Source of the DNA: Bacteroidales bacterium
GTDB taxonomy: Bacteria > Bacteroidota > Bacteroidia > Bacteroidales > UBA932
Direction of reading: 5' to 3'
DNA: 64,000 nt
Assembly (NCBI GenBank): GCA_016287075.1
Contig: JAEEVC010000003.1
Location: forward strand, 1 to 64,000
Below, one piece after another: positions 41,642 through 52,300 of this stretch; within the stretch, counting starts at the first letter, position 1; each line of letters starts with the position of its first letter. The notes beneath the pieces were generated by a model. It was not told where the DNA came from, made no database searches, and worked only from the letters and a program-made list of their open reading frames with translations. The position numbers and the translations under genes were made by a program.

Positions 41642-44413
41642 TTATTGTTCCAACCATGCACCGAGTTCGGTGTAGATCTTTTTGGCGATGAATTCCATGG
41701 CGGCGGAACCCGGGTGGCAGCCGCCGGTATCGCCGGCGTAGTCGTGCTTCGGCATGTTCGGCTGCTTCCCCTTGTTGGAAAGGGTGGAGGGGCTGTAGCC
41801 GCCGAGGTCGTTGAACCCGTTGACCCTGAAGAGGTTGACCGTCTTGGCGCCATAGTGGTCGGCGATCTGCAGGACGGACTGCTCGATGGAGGCGCTCAGG
41901 TAGTCGCCGATGATGCAGACGACCTTGCACTGCGGGTAGCGCTCCCGGATCTGGCAGAGAAGCTTGACATAGGCCTCGCAGAAGGTCCCGTCGGGCAGGG
42001 CGTTGATCTCGCTCCGCGTCTTCGCGGCATCCGCCTTGTCGTAGATGCCGTTCATGATGCTTGCGGACGGGGCGGTGCCGCCGTAGATGTTGGACTCATC
42101 GTTGCGGATGGCGACGCCCGGCGCCAGCGGGTCGGCGTTGTGGGCCCAGTCGTTGGTGCCGCCGTGGATCAGGATGATGTCCGGCCGGCCGCAGCCGCCG
42201 TTCTCGATGAAGCGGGTGACGAAATCCTTCTTGTACCAGGCGTTGGAGGCGGAGCCGTACCTGGCGACATAGTTCTCCGGCGTCGTATTGGTCACGGTCG
42301 ATCCGGAGAAGGCGATGTTCATGTCGAGTTCGGCGCTCTTCATGTAATCATGGATGAGCCGGTACCAGTAGGTCTCGTGAACGAGGGTCAGCGTCCCGTC
42401 CGTAGCCGGGTAGTGGGCGCTGTAACCCGCCGGTATCCAGCCCTTGAAGGTCGATATGGAGTCGCCGATGACGCTGACACGCTTGGCGGCCTTCGGCTTG
42501 ACGTTCGGGTCGGCGGGGAGTCCGCTGACGGTCGGGAGCTTGTCCGTCCCTTCTACCCAGACGGTCCCGTCGGCCGCCGCCTGGAGCTTGCCGAGCAGCG
42601 TCCCGTCGGTCAACTTGGCCGTGGCGAGGGCCTCGCAACCGGTCTCGGTGGCATTGGCGTCGCCCGTTCCGAGCTGGATCGCTTCATCGCAGAAGCAGGC
42701 CTCGAACCGGCTCGCCCACGTGCTGCGGCAGTAGATGCCGCCGTAGTACGGGTAGCTGGAGACGTCTGTAACCCGGTCGTTGCGGTTCAGCATGTTGGTC
42801 GGGGTAACCGTGCTGTAGCAGTCCTTGATGAGGGCGGGCTGGGAGCTGTTCTGGTAGGCGAGGATGCCGGCCAGGGCGCCGCGGTTGCCCGTGGAGACGG
42901 TCTGGATCAGCGCCGGATTGCTGTAGCAGCCCTTGATGGTCAAGACGTTGCCGCCATGGGACCAGGCCAGGATGCCGGCGGCGATGGAGTAGAGATTGGT
43001 GCCGCCGTTGTTGCCGGTGGCCGTGATCTCGCTGCCGATGCAGGCACAGTTGGAGATGGTCACGTCCTTCGTGGCCGAGTCGATCTTGAGTGACGAACTG
43101 AGGAAGCCGCAGTAGCCCGCGATGCCGCCGACGGCGTACTGGCCCTTGATGGTGCCGTACATGGCGCAGTGGTCGACGGTGATCGGGTCCACGGGGACCA
43201 GGGTGCCGGCGATGCCGCCGACGTAGTACTTGTCGCAGCCGATGGACGCGTAACTTCCTGTTACACAGTTCTCGATGCGTCCGCCTTCCACCTGGCCGGC
43301 AATGCCGCCCTGGATGTAGCCGACCGCCGTCAGGTTGCCCTCGAAGGAGCAGCCGGAGACGAGCGACGAAGCGCCGCGGACGACCCCGAAGAGGCCGCCG
43401 TTCCAGTGGTAATAGATGTTGACCGTTTTCTCCTTCGGGATCCTGCAGCCGCGGACGGTCGAATTCTCGACCACGCCGATGAGGCCGCCGCTGTACTTGC
43501 CGTAGATGGTGACGTTGCCGTCCATCACGCAGTTCTCGAAGGTGGAATTCTTCACCCAGCCCGCGATGGCGCCGGAGAAGCCCTCGTTGGCCTCCTTGAT
43601 GACCTGGAGCCCGGACACGTACTGCCGGAACTGGCCGCTGACGGTGATGTCGCTCACGGTCGTATTCTCCGCGTAGCCGACCACCGTGCCGCTATAGACA
43701 TAGCCGGCGTCGATGTCCGCATGCTCGAAGCTGACCTTCCGGATGGTGGCGCCGTTGGCCTGGGCGATGAACGCCGTAGGGCTCTTGACCGTGGGCGTAT
43801 GGATCGTCAGGTCCGAAATCTTGTGGCCGTCGCCGTCATAGGTGCCGGAGAACTTCGTCCCTCCCTGGCAGATGGGCTTGAAATCGATGCCTGCGAGGCT
43901 GATGTCCAGGGTCTGGCGGTAGTGGGCCGAAAGGTATTTGCCGTCCCCGCCGCCGTTCGTCTTCTCGGAAAGGGCGACAAGGTCGTCCGCCGAGGCGATC
44001 AGGTAGGGGTTCGCTTCCGTCCCTTCACCGCCGCTGAAATCGGTCTCGAAGGACCGCTGCGCGACCTTGACGGTTTTCTTGACTTCGCCGGCGGCGACGG
44101 TGACGGTCCCGTCACGGAGCTGGTTCTTGCCGAGGAACTCAGTGGCAGTAATGGTGATTGTCGCATCCCCGTGGCCGCTTGCGGGCGTGACGGTGATCCA
44201 GTCTGCCGAGGCGGTGGCGGTCCATTCGGCGGCCGTCGTCGTGATGACGACGTCGGCGGAGCCGTCCCGTCCCGGAAGGGAGACGGAAGCGGGCGTGACG
44301 GTCAGGGTGACTTCGACGGGCTTACCTTCGGGGATGACGGGTTCCTGCTGGCAGGCGAGCGGGAACAGCAGGGCGGAGAGGGCCGCGATCAGGGAGAATC
44401 TTCCGGTTTTCAT
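41642..44413 (-). CDS. BACON/GLUG/SGNH-hydrolase lipoprotein
   Basis: A 923-residue lipoprotein (signal MKTGRFSLIAALSALLFPLAC). Residues ~35-115 form a BACON domain (VTPASVSLPGRDGSADVVI ... WTATASADWITVTPASG). Residues ~130-620 are repeated GLUG-type beta-helix units (GLIGVVENSTVRGCRI, GGIAGYCGFLS). The last ~235 residues are an SGNH/GDSL hydrolase: block I VIGDSIS, block III HGGTNDW and block V CHPGSAAMEFIA. The enzyme part should remove ester groups from a polymer held by the other domains. It begins 5 bp after the EEP gene. A related SGNH domain occurs at 57488. Confidence 0.85.
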   Translation of the reverse strand: MKTGRFSLIAALSALLFPLACQQEPVIPEGKPVEVTLTVTPASVSLPGRDGSADVVITTTAAEWTATASADWITVTPASGHGDATITITATEFLGKNQLRDGTVTVAAGEVKKTVKVAQRSFETDFSGGEGTEANPYLIASADDLVALSEKTNGGGDGKYLSAHYRQTLDISLAGIDFKPICQGGTKFSGTYDGDGHKISDLTIHTPTVKSPTAFIAQANGATIRKVSFEHADIDAGYVYSGTVVGYAENTTVSDITVSGQFRQYVSGLQVIKEANEGFSGAIAGWVKNSTFENCVMDGNVTIYGKYSGGLIGVVENSTVRGCRIPKEKTVNIYYHWNGGLFGVVRGASSLVSGCSFEGNLTAVGYIQGGIAGQVEGGRIENCVTGSYASIGCDKYYVGGIAGTLVPVDPITVDHCAMYGTIKGQYAVGGIAGYCGFLSSSLKIDSATKDVTISNCACIGSEITATGNNGGTNLYSIAAGILAWSHGGNVLTIKGCYSNPALIQTVSTGNRGALAGILAYQNSSQPALIKDCYSTVTPTNMLNRNDRVTDVSSYPYYGGIYCRSTWASRFEACFCDEAIQLGTGDANATETGCEALATAKLTDGTLLGKLQAAADGTVWVEGTDKLPTVSGLPADPNVKPKAAKRVSVIGDSISTFKGWIPAGYSAHYPATDGTLTLVHETYWYRLIHDYMKSAELDMNIAFSGSTVTNTTPENYVARYGSASNAWYKKDFVTRFIENGGCGRPDIILIHGGTNDWAHNADPLAPGVAIRNDESNIYGGTAPSASIMNGIYDKADAAKTRSEINALPDGTFCEAYVKLLCQIRERYPQCKVVCIIGDYLSASIEQSVLQIADHYGAKTVNLFRVNGFNDLGGYSPSTLSNKGKQPNMPKHDYAGDTGGCHPGSAAMEFIAKKIYTELGAWLEQ

Positions 44414-44418
44414 ATGTT

Positions 44419-45654
44419 TTATTCTTTGCTGACGGTGAATTCTGCGTAGATGGGGAAATGGTCCGAGCAGACGGACGTGCCGTTCGCCATCGGTTCGGCT
44501 ACGACCTTGTAGGCCGAGGGGCTGGCGTTCCGGTAGAAGATATGGTCGATGTAGGTCCAGGTGTTGCGGTCGGTGCGGAAGCCCGTGTAGGTGGGCAGGT
44601 ATTCCGCCCCGGCCACCGTCTTCCCGGCACTCTGCATGTAATCCCGGAGCGGCTTGAGCGACTCGTGTTCATAGGCGAGGTTGAGGTCGCCGCAGAAGAA
44701 GACGGGATCGCCGTCGGCGCACTGCGCCTTCATCCGTTCCACGGACATGAGGCTGCACTGCAGCCGTCCGGTCGTGCCGCTCGGGAAGAAGTGGGTGTCC
44801 CAGACATAGAAGACGATGCCGGTCGACCGTTCCTTGACCTTCAGCCAGAGGGAGAGTTTCGGCGTGCCGCCGTCCACGAAGAGGTCGCCCGCATAGGAAC
44901 TGACCTCGGGCGTGGCGCTGAACCAGTAGCGGCCCCAGTCGAGCATCTGGAAGCGGGAGGTCCTGAGGGCGATGACGTCGCGGTGGCCGCCGTTCTTGAA
45001 GATGGCGTCGTCGTCGCAGCGCTCCACGCTCTCGTAGCCTTCCTTCTTGACGCCGTCTTTCGCATACATATAATAGCTGTACTGCGGGAAGTTGTCCTTC
45101 ATGAAGTTCAGCTGGGTCCGCCGGCATTCCTGCAGGCAGATGATGTCCGGATCCGTCGCCTGGAACATGGCCCTGCAGGGGGCTTCCCGGTACTGGGCCC
45201 ACTGATGACCTTCCCCTTCATCCGTCGACTGCAGGATGTTGAAGGACATCAGCCGGAAGGAGAAGGAGCCGGCCTCGCCGGGATGATCCGCCTCCGGGGC
45301 TTTCTGCGTGATGGTGAAGGAACGCACGTCCGACCCGCAGGTGAAACTGACGGAGCCGGAGCGCTCGCTCCCCGCGTTGCTGTCCACGGTCAGCTTGACG
45401 TCGTAAGTGCCGGCGACGGCATAATCGTGGTCCGACCGGATCCAGGAGACGGTCGTGGAAACCTTCCAGAAGCCCGTCGCGGTGAAATGGATGAGGATGG
45501 GTTCGACGCCGCTGGCCGCGACGGTCCTGTCCCCGAGACCGCTGATGGAAGAAAACCCGGTGCCGGCCGGGGGATCCGTTTGTCCGGTCTCCCCCGAGCA
45601 GGCGCAGGTCAGCAGCAGGCCGATTGCGGCGAAAGCCGCCAGGATTCTTTTCAT
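44419..45654 (-). CDS. EEP-fold phosphodiesterase/nuclease lipoprotein
   Basis: A 411-residue lipoprotein (MKRILAAFAAIGLLLTCAC). Residues ~35-120 look like a BACON-type Ig domain (WKVSTTVSWIRSDHDYAVAG). The rest is a full endonuclease/exonuclease/phosphatase domain with all catalytic landmarks: LMSFNILQ, PDIICLQE, YVWDTHFF, FFCGDLNL, WTYIDHIFY and CSDHFPIY. Such enzymes cut phosphodiester or phosphomonoester bonds in DNA, phosphoinositides, sphingomyelin and similar compounds. Being surface-anchored inside a SusCD locus with GlpT and polyol-phosphate dehydrogenases, it could release phosphorylated polyols from a polymer or lipid. Its substrate is unknown. Confidence 0.88.
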   Translation of the reverse strand: MKRILAAFAAIGLLLTCACSGETGQTDPPAGTGFSSISGLGDRTVAASGVEPILIHFTATGFWKVSTTVSWIRSDHDYAVAGTYDVKLTVDSNAGSERSGSVSFTCGSDVRSFTITQKAPEADHPGEAGSFSFRLMSFNILQSTDEGEGHQWAQYREAPCRAMFQATDPDIICLQECRRTQLNFMKDNFPQYSYYMYAKDGVKKEGYESVERCDDDAIFKNGGHRDVIALRTSRFQMLDWGRYWFSATPEVSSYAGDLFVDGGTPKLSLWLKVKERSTGIVFYVWDTHFFPSGTTGRLQCSLMSVERMKAQCADGDPVFFCGDLNLAYEHESLKPLRDYMQSAGKTVAGAEYLPTYTGFRTDRNTWTYIDHIFYRNASPSAYKVVAEPMANGTSVCSDHFPIYAEFTVSKE

Positions 45655-45665
45655 GCCGGAGTCCT

Positions 45666-47426
45666 TTAGTTACCGAACGTTACGCCGGAGATGGTGGCTC
45701 CCGCACCGAGCGGCTGGCCGAAGAGCAGAGAGGCGAAATTGTCGGCGCTTGTCGTCGTGATGGCATCACCCTTTACAATGTTCACGGAACCCACCTTGCC
45801 GGTAACGGCCGTGGTGTAAGGGTTGTTGGTACCGCAGATGAGGCCGCAGTGCGGGCCACTCTCCGATGCCGGCAGCGTGCTGGTAATCGTGGCGTTGGCC
45901 GTGACAGTGTTGTCGGTGAAGGTGGAGTTGAGCGCCGCATTGCCGCCGAGCAGGCAGCCGATGGCGTTGTACTTGCCGTCCGTATTCGGGTTTTCGCTGT
46001 AAAGCTTGCCGTTGCTGGTGCATCCGGTGATGACGACCTGTCCGGACGGTTCGCCGTAGGCCTGGATGCCGCCGAGCTGGGAACGGGTCGCGGCTACGCA
46101 GTTCTTGAGCGAGATGGCGCCGTTGTTCGTGCAGGACTTGAGTTCCCAGGTGTAGATGCCGGTGCCGTCGCCATTGGCCTTATCGTTGGAGTTGCCGGCG
46201 TGGCAGTTGATGCCGGCGACCCTGGCGCGGAGCTTGGTCCCGGCCGCGTCGCAGGTGACGGCGCCGTTGTTGACGCAGCCCTCGTAGGTGGCGTGTGCGC
46301 CCCGGGTCGGGGTTCCGTAATAACCGGAGATGCCGCCGACATAGGCCCAGCTCTTTTCCGTGTAACCGGTTGCCGTCGTGCTGATTTCGCCGCTGTTGGT
46401 GCAGTCCTTGAACAGGACCTGGGTCACGTTGTTGACATAGCCGCAGATGCCGCCCATGCGCGCGGTGCCGCCGCCGGTATAGGTGATGGCGCCCTCGTTG
46501 ATGCAGGACGTGACGGTGCCGGCTCCTTCGATGTGTCCGATGATGCCGCCGAGCTGGGAGGCCTTGGAGGATCCCTCATAGGCCGCGGTGACGGCCGCCG
46601 TATTCTTGCAGCCGGTGATGCTGGCGCCGGCTTCGGTGTAACCGGCGATGCCGCCCAGATGGTGGGTGTTGAAGTTGGTGGCGGTGATGGCGATGCCGTT
46701 GGTGCAGTTCTCGATGGTCGCCGTCTCGCTGACATAGCCGGCGATGCCGCCGATATGGAAGGTGGCATCGAGACCGTCCTGCTGTGCCTTGATGGAGCCC
46801 GCAGTCTTCAGGTTCTTCACCGTCGCGGTAATCTTGCGGAAGACGCCGATGTTCGCGAGTTCAGCGGCATCGGCCGTGAGGGCGTCCGCGATTTCGTAGT
46901 TGAGGGTGATCGTGTGACCCTGGCCGTCGAAGATGCAGTTCAGTTCGTTCGCCGGCTCGGAAATGGTGATGTCGGCGGTGAGTTTCACGGTCTCGCCGGC
47001 CTCATACTGGTCCATCGCGCCGATGAAGGAGAAGAATTCCTCCGCGGTCTTGATCTCGGTGAGTTTCGTGGCGGCGGGCTTCTCCGTGGCGGCCTGTTTG
47101 ACATTGACGGTCAGGCGTTTCGCCGTGCTGTTGATGGACAACTTGCCCTCCCTTTCCTTGTAGGCCGTATTCTCCGCGGCCGTGACGGTGACGGAGGCGT
47201 TGCCCTCGCCGGAAGCGGGCTCGAAGCTGATCCATGCATCCGTGGTGCTGATCGCCCACTTGGTGTTGGAGGTAATCTGGAGGGTGGCGGTCCCGCCGGC
47301 GCTCTCAACGGAGATTTCCGCCGGATTGACGGAGATCTCGGGGATATCGGTCTTCTGCGGTTCTTTTTCGCCGCACGCTGCGATGGCGAAAGCGGCAGCG
47401 GCCAGGCACATCAGGTACTTTTTCAT
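45666..47426 (-). CDS. BACON/GLUG surface lipoprotein
   Basis: A 586-residue lipoprotein (MKKYLMCLAAAAFAIAAC). A BACON domain (~30-115, ISVNPAEISVESAGGTATLQ) precedes a series of GLUG-like units (~170-570), for example IGGIAGYVSETATIENCTN, LGGIAGYTEAGASITGCKN and LGGIIGHIEGAGTVTSCIN. There is no enzymatic domain. It occupies the slot after SusD where surface glycan-binding proteins usually sit, so I infer substrate binding. Spacing is 15 bp to susD and 11 bp to the EEP gene. Confidence 0.8.
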   Translation of the reverse strand: MKKYLMCLAAAAFAIAACGEKEPQKTDIPEISVNPAEISVESAGGTATLQITSNTKWAISTTDAWISFEPASGEGNASVTVTAAENTAYKEREGKLSINSTAKRLTVNVKQAATEKPAATKLTEIKTAEEFFSFIGAMDQYEAGETVKLTADITISEPANELNCIFDGQGHTITLNYEIADALTADAAELANIGVFRKITATVKNLKTAGSIKAQQDGLDATFHIGGIAGYVSETATIENCTNGIAITATNFNTHHLGGIAGYTEAGASITGCKNTAAVTAAYEGSSKASQLGGIIGHIEGAGTVTSCINEGAITYTGGGTARMGGICGYVNNVTQVLFKDCTNSGEISTTATGYTEKSWAYVGGISGYYGTPTRGAHATYEGCVNNGAVTCDAAGTKLRARVAGINCHAGNSNDKANGDGTGIYTWELKSCTNNGAISLKNCVAATRSQLGGIQAYGEPSGQVVITGCTSNGKLYSENPNTDGKYNAIGCLLGGNAALNSTFTDNTVTANATITSTLPASESGPHCGLICGTNNPYTTAVTGKVGSVNIVKGDAITTTSADNFASLLFGQPLGAGATISGVTFGN

Positions 47427-47441
47427 ATGTCTGTCAATTAT

Positions 47442-49298
47442 TTATTCGTTGGTCTGTTCATCCTTTTCCCAGCCGGCGTTCTGGTCCAGGTTGTCGTTCA
47501 TCGTGACGCTGGAGGCAGGCACCGGATAGAGGTATTTCTTTTCTTCCCACTTGTACTGCGACCGGTTGCCCATGTACGGGAGGATATAGCCGTGGTCGCC
47601 TTCGGAAAGCTGGTGGTAGTCTTCGTCCTTGGTGGGCGTGTAGTTCTTCGGGACGATGTGGAGGACCTTGATGCCGGCCTTCTCCGTCAACAGCTGGGAA
47701 ACCATGTTGTCCGGGGTGCCGTCGCCGTCGAGGTCGAGGTCGGTCTCGATGGAGGGGATCCACATGCCGGTCTTCTGGCGCACCAGCAGTTCACCCATGT
47801 GCCAGCGGCGGATGTCCTGCTGCCGGATGTTCTCCATCGTCAGCTCGATGCCCCTTTCGCGGCGGACCTCCAGGATGACGGGATCCGTGACGCCCGGGAA
47901 ATACTTCATCATGTAGGGATCGGCCGCCGTGGGATAGATGCTCTTGACGCCGGCCCTTTCGCGGAGAAGCTTGATCGTGGCGTCCCAGACGGCCTGGGTG
48001 CAGGCACCCTGCTCCGCCTTGGCTTCGGCATAGGCGAGGAGGACCTCCGCGTAACGGATCAGCGGGACGTCCGTATAGGTCGGGGAGTTGATTTCGTCCA
48101 GGTCGATGCGGTCATACAGCCACTTGATGGGCTGGTACCCGGTCTTGGAATAGACCAGGTCCGGCGCATAGTGCTTCTTGCCGCCGTCGCGCGTGAATCC
48201 CGGGGTGCGCATGGTCTGCGTGAGCCGGAGGTCGCGTCCCGTGCACTCCTCCTGGAAGGTGGCCCGGTAATAGTCCTCGCCCGTGTACTGGGACGTGAAG
48301 GGCGTACCGTCCTGCAGGAGGTAGGTCATGACGAAATCCCGGTTGAAGGAATAATTCGCGTGCTGGGCGTTGATCATGTAGTCGTTGATGGAGTACTTGG
48401 TGTTGTTCACCTGGTAGGTCGCATCGTAGTCGCGGGCGAAGATGAATTCCTTCGTGAGGTTGGTGCAGCCGTCCTCGTTGATGAACAGGTTCCGGTACTG
48501 GGTCGCCCGGTTGGCGGGGTTGTCGATCAGGCCGTAGATGCCGGAGTTCATGATTTCCTCGCAGGCGAGCAGGCACTCGTTCAGGTACATGTCGCCTTCC
48601 GCCTTTTCCTCGGCCGTCCAGGGCTTGCCGGTGGAGTGGTCGATGTCATGGTACTTGCGGTAGGTGCCCTCGAACAGGCAGAAACGGGCCTTGTAGGCCA
48701 GCGCGACATATTTGTGCACATAGGTCGAGCGCGTGCGGTATTTGGCGTCGCCCGAGCAGTGCGTCGCGGCGAAGTCGAGGTCCTCGAGGATCTTCTTGCA
48801 CACGAACGAGCGGGGATCGCGGCCCTTGTACAGGGCTTCCTTGTCGGTCGGGTCGATCGTATGGTCATACCAGGGGCAGGCGCCGATCTGCTGGACCTTG
48901 CCGATGTAGAACATGGCCCGGAAGAAGTGGCCGACGCCCTCGTAGTGGTCATGGACCTCCGGGTCCACCTTGGCTTCGCCCATGTGCTCCAGGTAGTAGT
49001 TGACCGTGCGGAGGAAGGACCAGCTCCAGCTGGTCATGTCGCCGACGTCGTACTTGTCCGTATAGAAATTGTACCGGCTGTCCCAGCCGTGCGTGTCCGT
49101 GTAGCGGTCGCCGTTGACGAAGTCGATGATTTCCGGCACCCAGGAACGCGTCATCGAATTGGTGTAGATGACCAGGGAGTTCTCATCCTTGAAGAAGAAT
49201 TCACTCTCGATCGCGTTGGGATTCTCCTTGGAGAGGAAGTCCTCGCAGGACGTGGCGAGCGCAAGGACGCTGATGAAAACTGCAAGATATCTTTTCAT
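47442..49298 (-). CDS. SusD/RagB outer-membrane lipoprotein (second locus)
   Basis: A 618-residue SusD-family protein (signal MKRYLAVFISVLALATSC, then EDFLSKENPNAIESEFFF). Family features are GHFFRAMFYIGKVQQIG, PLIRYAEVLLAYAEAKAEQG and the C-terminal IELTMENIRQQDIRRWHMGE. It is the lid partner of the SusC transporter at 49314, starting 15 bp after it. The sequence is far from the SusD at 24632, consistent with a different substrate. Confidence 0.95.
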   Translation of the reverse strand: MKRYLAVFISVLALATSCEDFLSKENPNAIESEFFFKDENSLVIYTNSMTRSWVPEIIDFVNGDRYTDTHGWDSRYNFYTDKYDVGDMTSWSWSFLRTVNYYLEHMGEAKVDPEVHDHYEGVGHFFRAMFYIGKVQQIGACPWYDHTIDPTDKEALYKGRDPRSFVCKKILEDLDFAATHCSGDAKYRTRSTYVHKYVALAYKARFCLFEGTYRKYHDIDHSTGKPWTAEEKAEGDMYLNECLLACEEIMNSGIYGLIDNPANRATQYRNLFINEDGCTNLTKEFIFARDYDATYQVNNTKYSINDYMINAQHANYSFNRDFVMTYLLQDGTPFTSQYTGEDYYRATFQEECTGRDLRLTQTMRTPGFTRDGGKKHYAPDLVYSKTGYQPIKWLYDRIDLDEINSPTYTDVPLIRYAEVLLAYAEAKAEQGACTQAVWDATIKLLRERAGVKSIYPTAADPYMMKYFPGVTDPVILEVRRERGIELTMENIRQQDIRRWHMGELLVRQKTGMWIPSIETDLDLDGDGTPDNMVSQLLTEKAGIKVLHIVPKNYTPTKDEDYHQLSEGDHGYILPYMGNRSQYKWEEKKYLYPVPASSVTMNDNLDQNAGWEKDEQTNE

Positions 49299-49313
49299 GG
49301 TAGTTCCTCCTTC

Positions 49314-52300
49314 TTAGAATGTTACGTTGACGCCGAGGGAAACCGACTTGAAGGTCGGGTAGGCCGTGCCGTTGAGCGTGTTGGAACCGAAGTCCTTGTC
49401 ACCGCCGTCGATGCCTTCCGGGTCCAGGTTCGGGGCCCATCTGTGGAGCGGGGTGTAGGTGAACAGGTTCTCGCCGTTGACGAAGAGCTTGAGGGCCTGG
49501 AGGCCGATGGCCTTGCAGACCTTCTCGTTGAAGGAATAGCTGAACTCAAAGTTCTTCAGGCGCAGGTAAGCCGCGTTCTGCATGTACCGGGTATTCGGCG
49601 TGGAGAGGACGGTCTTCTTGTCGGCCGAGTTGGACTGGTAGGTCGTGGGACGGGGCCAGTAGGCCGTATCCCAGTTGGTGCAGTGGTAGTCTTCGCCTTC
49701 CCCTTCGAACTGGGCCACCGTCGGGTTGGTCAGCCGGTGGATGGCCGGGGTGAAGTAGAAGAACGGCCGGGCGTAACGGCCCCAGAAATAACCGGAGTCA
49801 AAGCCGGGATACCAGTCGCGCTTGCCGACGCCCTGGAAGAAGAGGTTGAGGCCGAAGCCGAGCCAGCTGGCGCTGAGGTTGAGGCCGTAGCGGTAGCGGG
49901 GCGTGCTGTTGCCGATGATGCTCAGGTCGCCGGGATCGTCGAGGGTGAGCTTGTTGTAGTCGATCTCGCCGTTGAGGTCGAGGTCGGCGAATTTGACCTG
50001 GCCCGGATAGGTGGCGTTGTTGACGGTCTGCTTGAAGTTCTGGGTGGCGGAGTTCCGCACGTCGTCCCAGTCCTTGAACAGGCCGACGACGGTATAGCCC
50101 CACATCTCGCCGATTTCCATGCCCTCGTAGTAGTCGGGCTGGCCCATGTTGTTGATGAGGTCGTCGATCTTGCCGAGCTTCTTGCCGTCGTTGCCGTTGA
50201 ACTTGGTCACGAAGGAGCGGCTGTCCCAGAGGGTGCCTTTCACGCTGTATTTGAAGGGTTTCCCGCCGAGGTTGAACTGGTCTCTCCACATGAGGGACAG
50301 CTCCCAGCCGTCGGTGCGGAGCTCCGCATTGTTGCCCTTCGGGACCGAGGCGCCGAAGACGCCCGGGAGGGTCTCGCCGGCGGTGTACATGTCGGTCGTC
50401 ATCCGGCGGTAGATGTCGAAGGTCGCGCTCAGGCGGCTTTTCAGGATGTCGAGGTCCACGCCGAGGTCATAGGTGGTGGAGGTCTCCCAGGTCAGGGATT
50501 CCGGCACCGTGCTGGCGACGCTCGTGACGATCGGCAGGTTGCCGCCGAGGGTGATGTCCGTCGCCTTGGACAGGGTCATTTCGGAGGTGTACAGGTACGG
50601 GGACACGCTGCCGTTGCCCATGGAACCGATGGAGAAGCGGAATTTCAGGTTGTCCAGCCAGTTCTTCGACCAGGCCATCCACGGCTCGTCGGAGACCCGC
50701 CATCCGAAGGAACCGGAGGGGAAGAAGCCCCAGCGGCTGTAGGTCGGGAACTTGGAGGAACCGTCATAACGACCGCTCAGTTCGAGCAGATACCGGCCGA
50801 GGAGGTTGTAGTTCACACGGTAGAAGGCGCCGACATAGGCCCATTCGTTGCCGGCCTGCGTAATCGTGGCCTCGCCGTCCATCAGGGCGAAGGAGGGCTT
50901 TTCCGTCGTGAAGCCGAGCCGGGTGGCATTGAGCGTCTCGTACCGGCTCCACTCGGCGTTGTAGCCGAGAAGGGCCGTGAGGGAGTGGTTCTTGCCGAGG
51001 TTGGGCGTCCAGGTGGCATAGGCGTTGGCGCTCTGGTAGAGGGTGTGGTAATCGACCTTCTGGAGCTTCTCGCCGGAAGTCTCGCTTTCCTTGACGAAGA
51101 CGCCCGGGCTCTTGGAGTATTCGACCATCCGCTGGACGATCATCCGCTGGCGGTCGGTGTAGTTGAACGAGTAGTCGGCCTGGACCTTCAGGACGTCCCT
51201 GACGATGTCGATGTCGATGCCGGTCTTGTTGCGGAGGTACAGGTATTTCTCTGTCAGGTAGTTCTTCCCCTCCACATAGGCGGCATAGCCGGTACCGACC
51301 GCGGCGGGGGTCCAGGAACCGTCGGGGTTCTTCAGGCCCACCATCGGGTTGGCCCAGTGCTCCATGATGCGCATGACGCTCTGGCCGGCCTGCTGGCGCG
51401 GGAGGTAGGTGTTGTCGAAGGTGACGCTCGCGTTGTTGGTGACCTTCAGCCACGGGCGGATCTTGAGGGTGCCCTTGGCGCGGAGGTTGTATTTCTTGAA
51501 GTCCTCGTTGCCGACCTTGAAGATACCCTGGGAGTCATAGAAGCGGCCGGAGAGGTAGTAGTCGGCGTTCTCGTTGCCGCCGGAGACCGACAGGTTGTGC
51601 TCCTGGGAATAGAAATGGTTGCGGTAGAAGGCGCCGAGCCAGTCGAAACTGTCGAGGTAGGCGTAGCCGAAGCCGGACACGTGGTCGCTCTCGATGACCG
51701 CCGGGATGGTCGGATCGGTCTTCCGGGCCTTGATCAGGTCGTAGATTTCCTGGGAATACGGGGCCTTGTTGTCGAGGTGGTTGAGGCGGGCCTTGGAGCC
51801 GTTGTAATAGCCGTCATAGACCGCCATCCAGATGTCCAGCCACTCGTTGGAGTCGTGGATGTCGTCCGGGACGACCGTCCGGCTGTTGATCACGAAGGAG
51901 CCGCTGTAATTGACCGTCGGGCGGCCCTTGCCGGCGTTCTTGGTCGTGATGAGGATGACGCCGAAGGCACCCCGGGCGCCGTAAACCGCGGTCGAAGAGG
52001 CGTCCTTCAGGACGGAAACGCTCTCGACATCCTGCGGGTTGACCATCGCGAGGCTGCCCTCGACCCCGTCGATCAGCACGAGGGAGGAGCCGCCGGCGCC
52101 GATGGAGCCCGTGCCGCGGACGTTGAACGAACCGCCGTGGGACGGCTTGCCGTCCGGGAAGGTGATGTTGAGGCCGGCGATGGTGCCCTGCAGGGCCCGG
52201 CTGAGATTGGAGGATGCGCGGTCCGCGATGACCTCCTTGCCGACGGCATCGACCGCGCCGACGAGGTCGCGTTTTTTCATCGTGGCATAGCCCACGACGA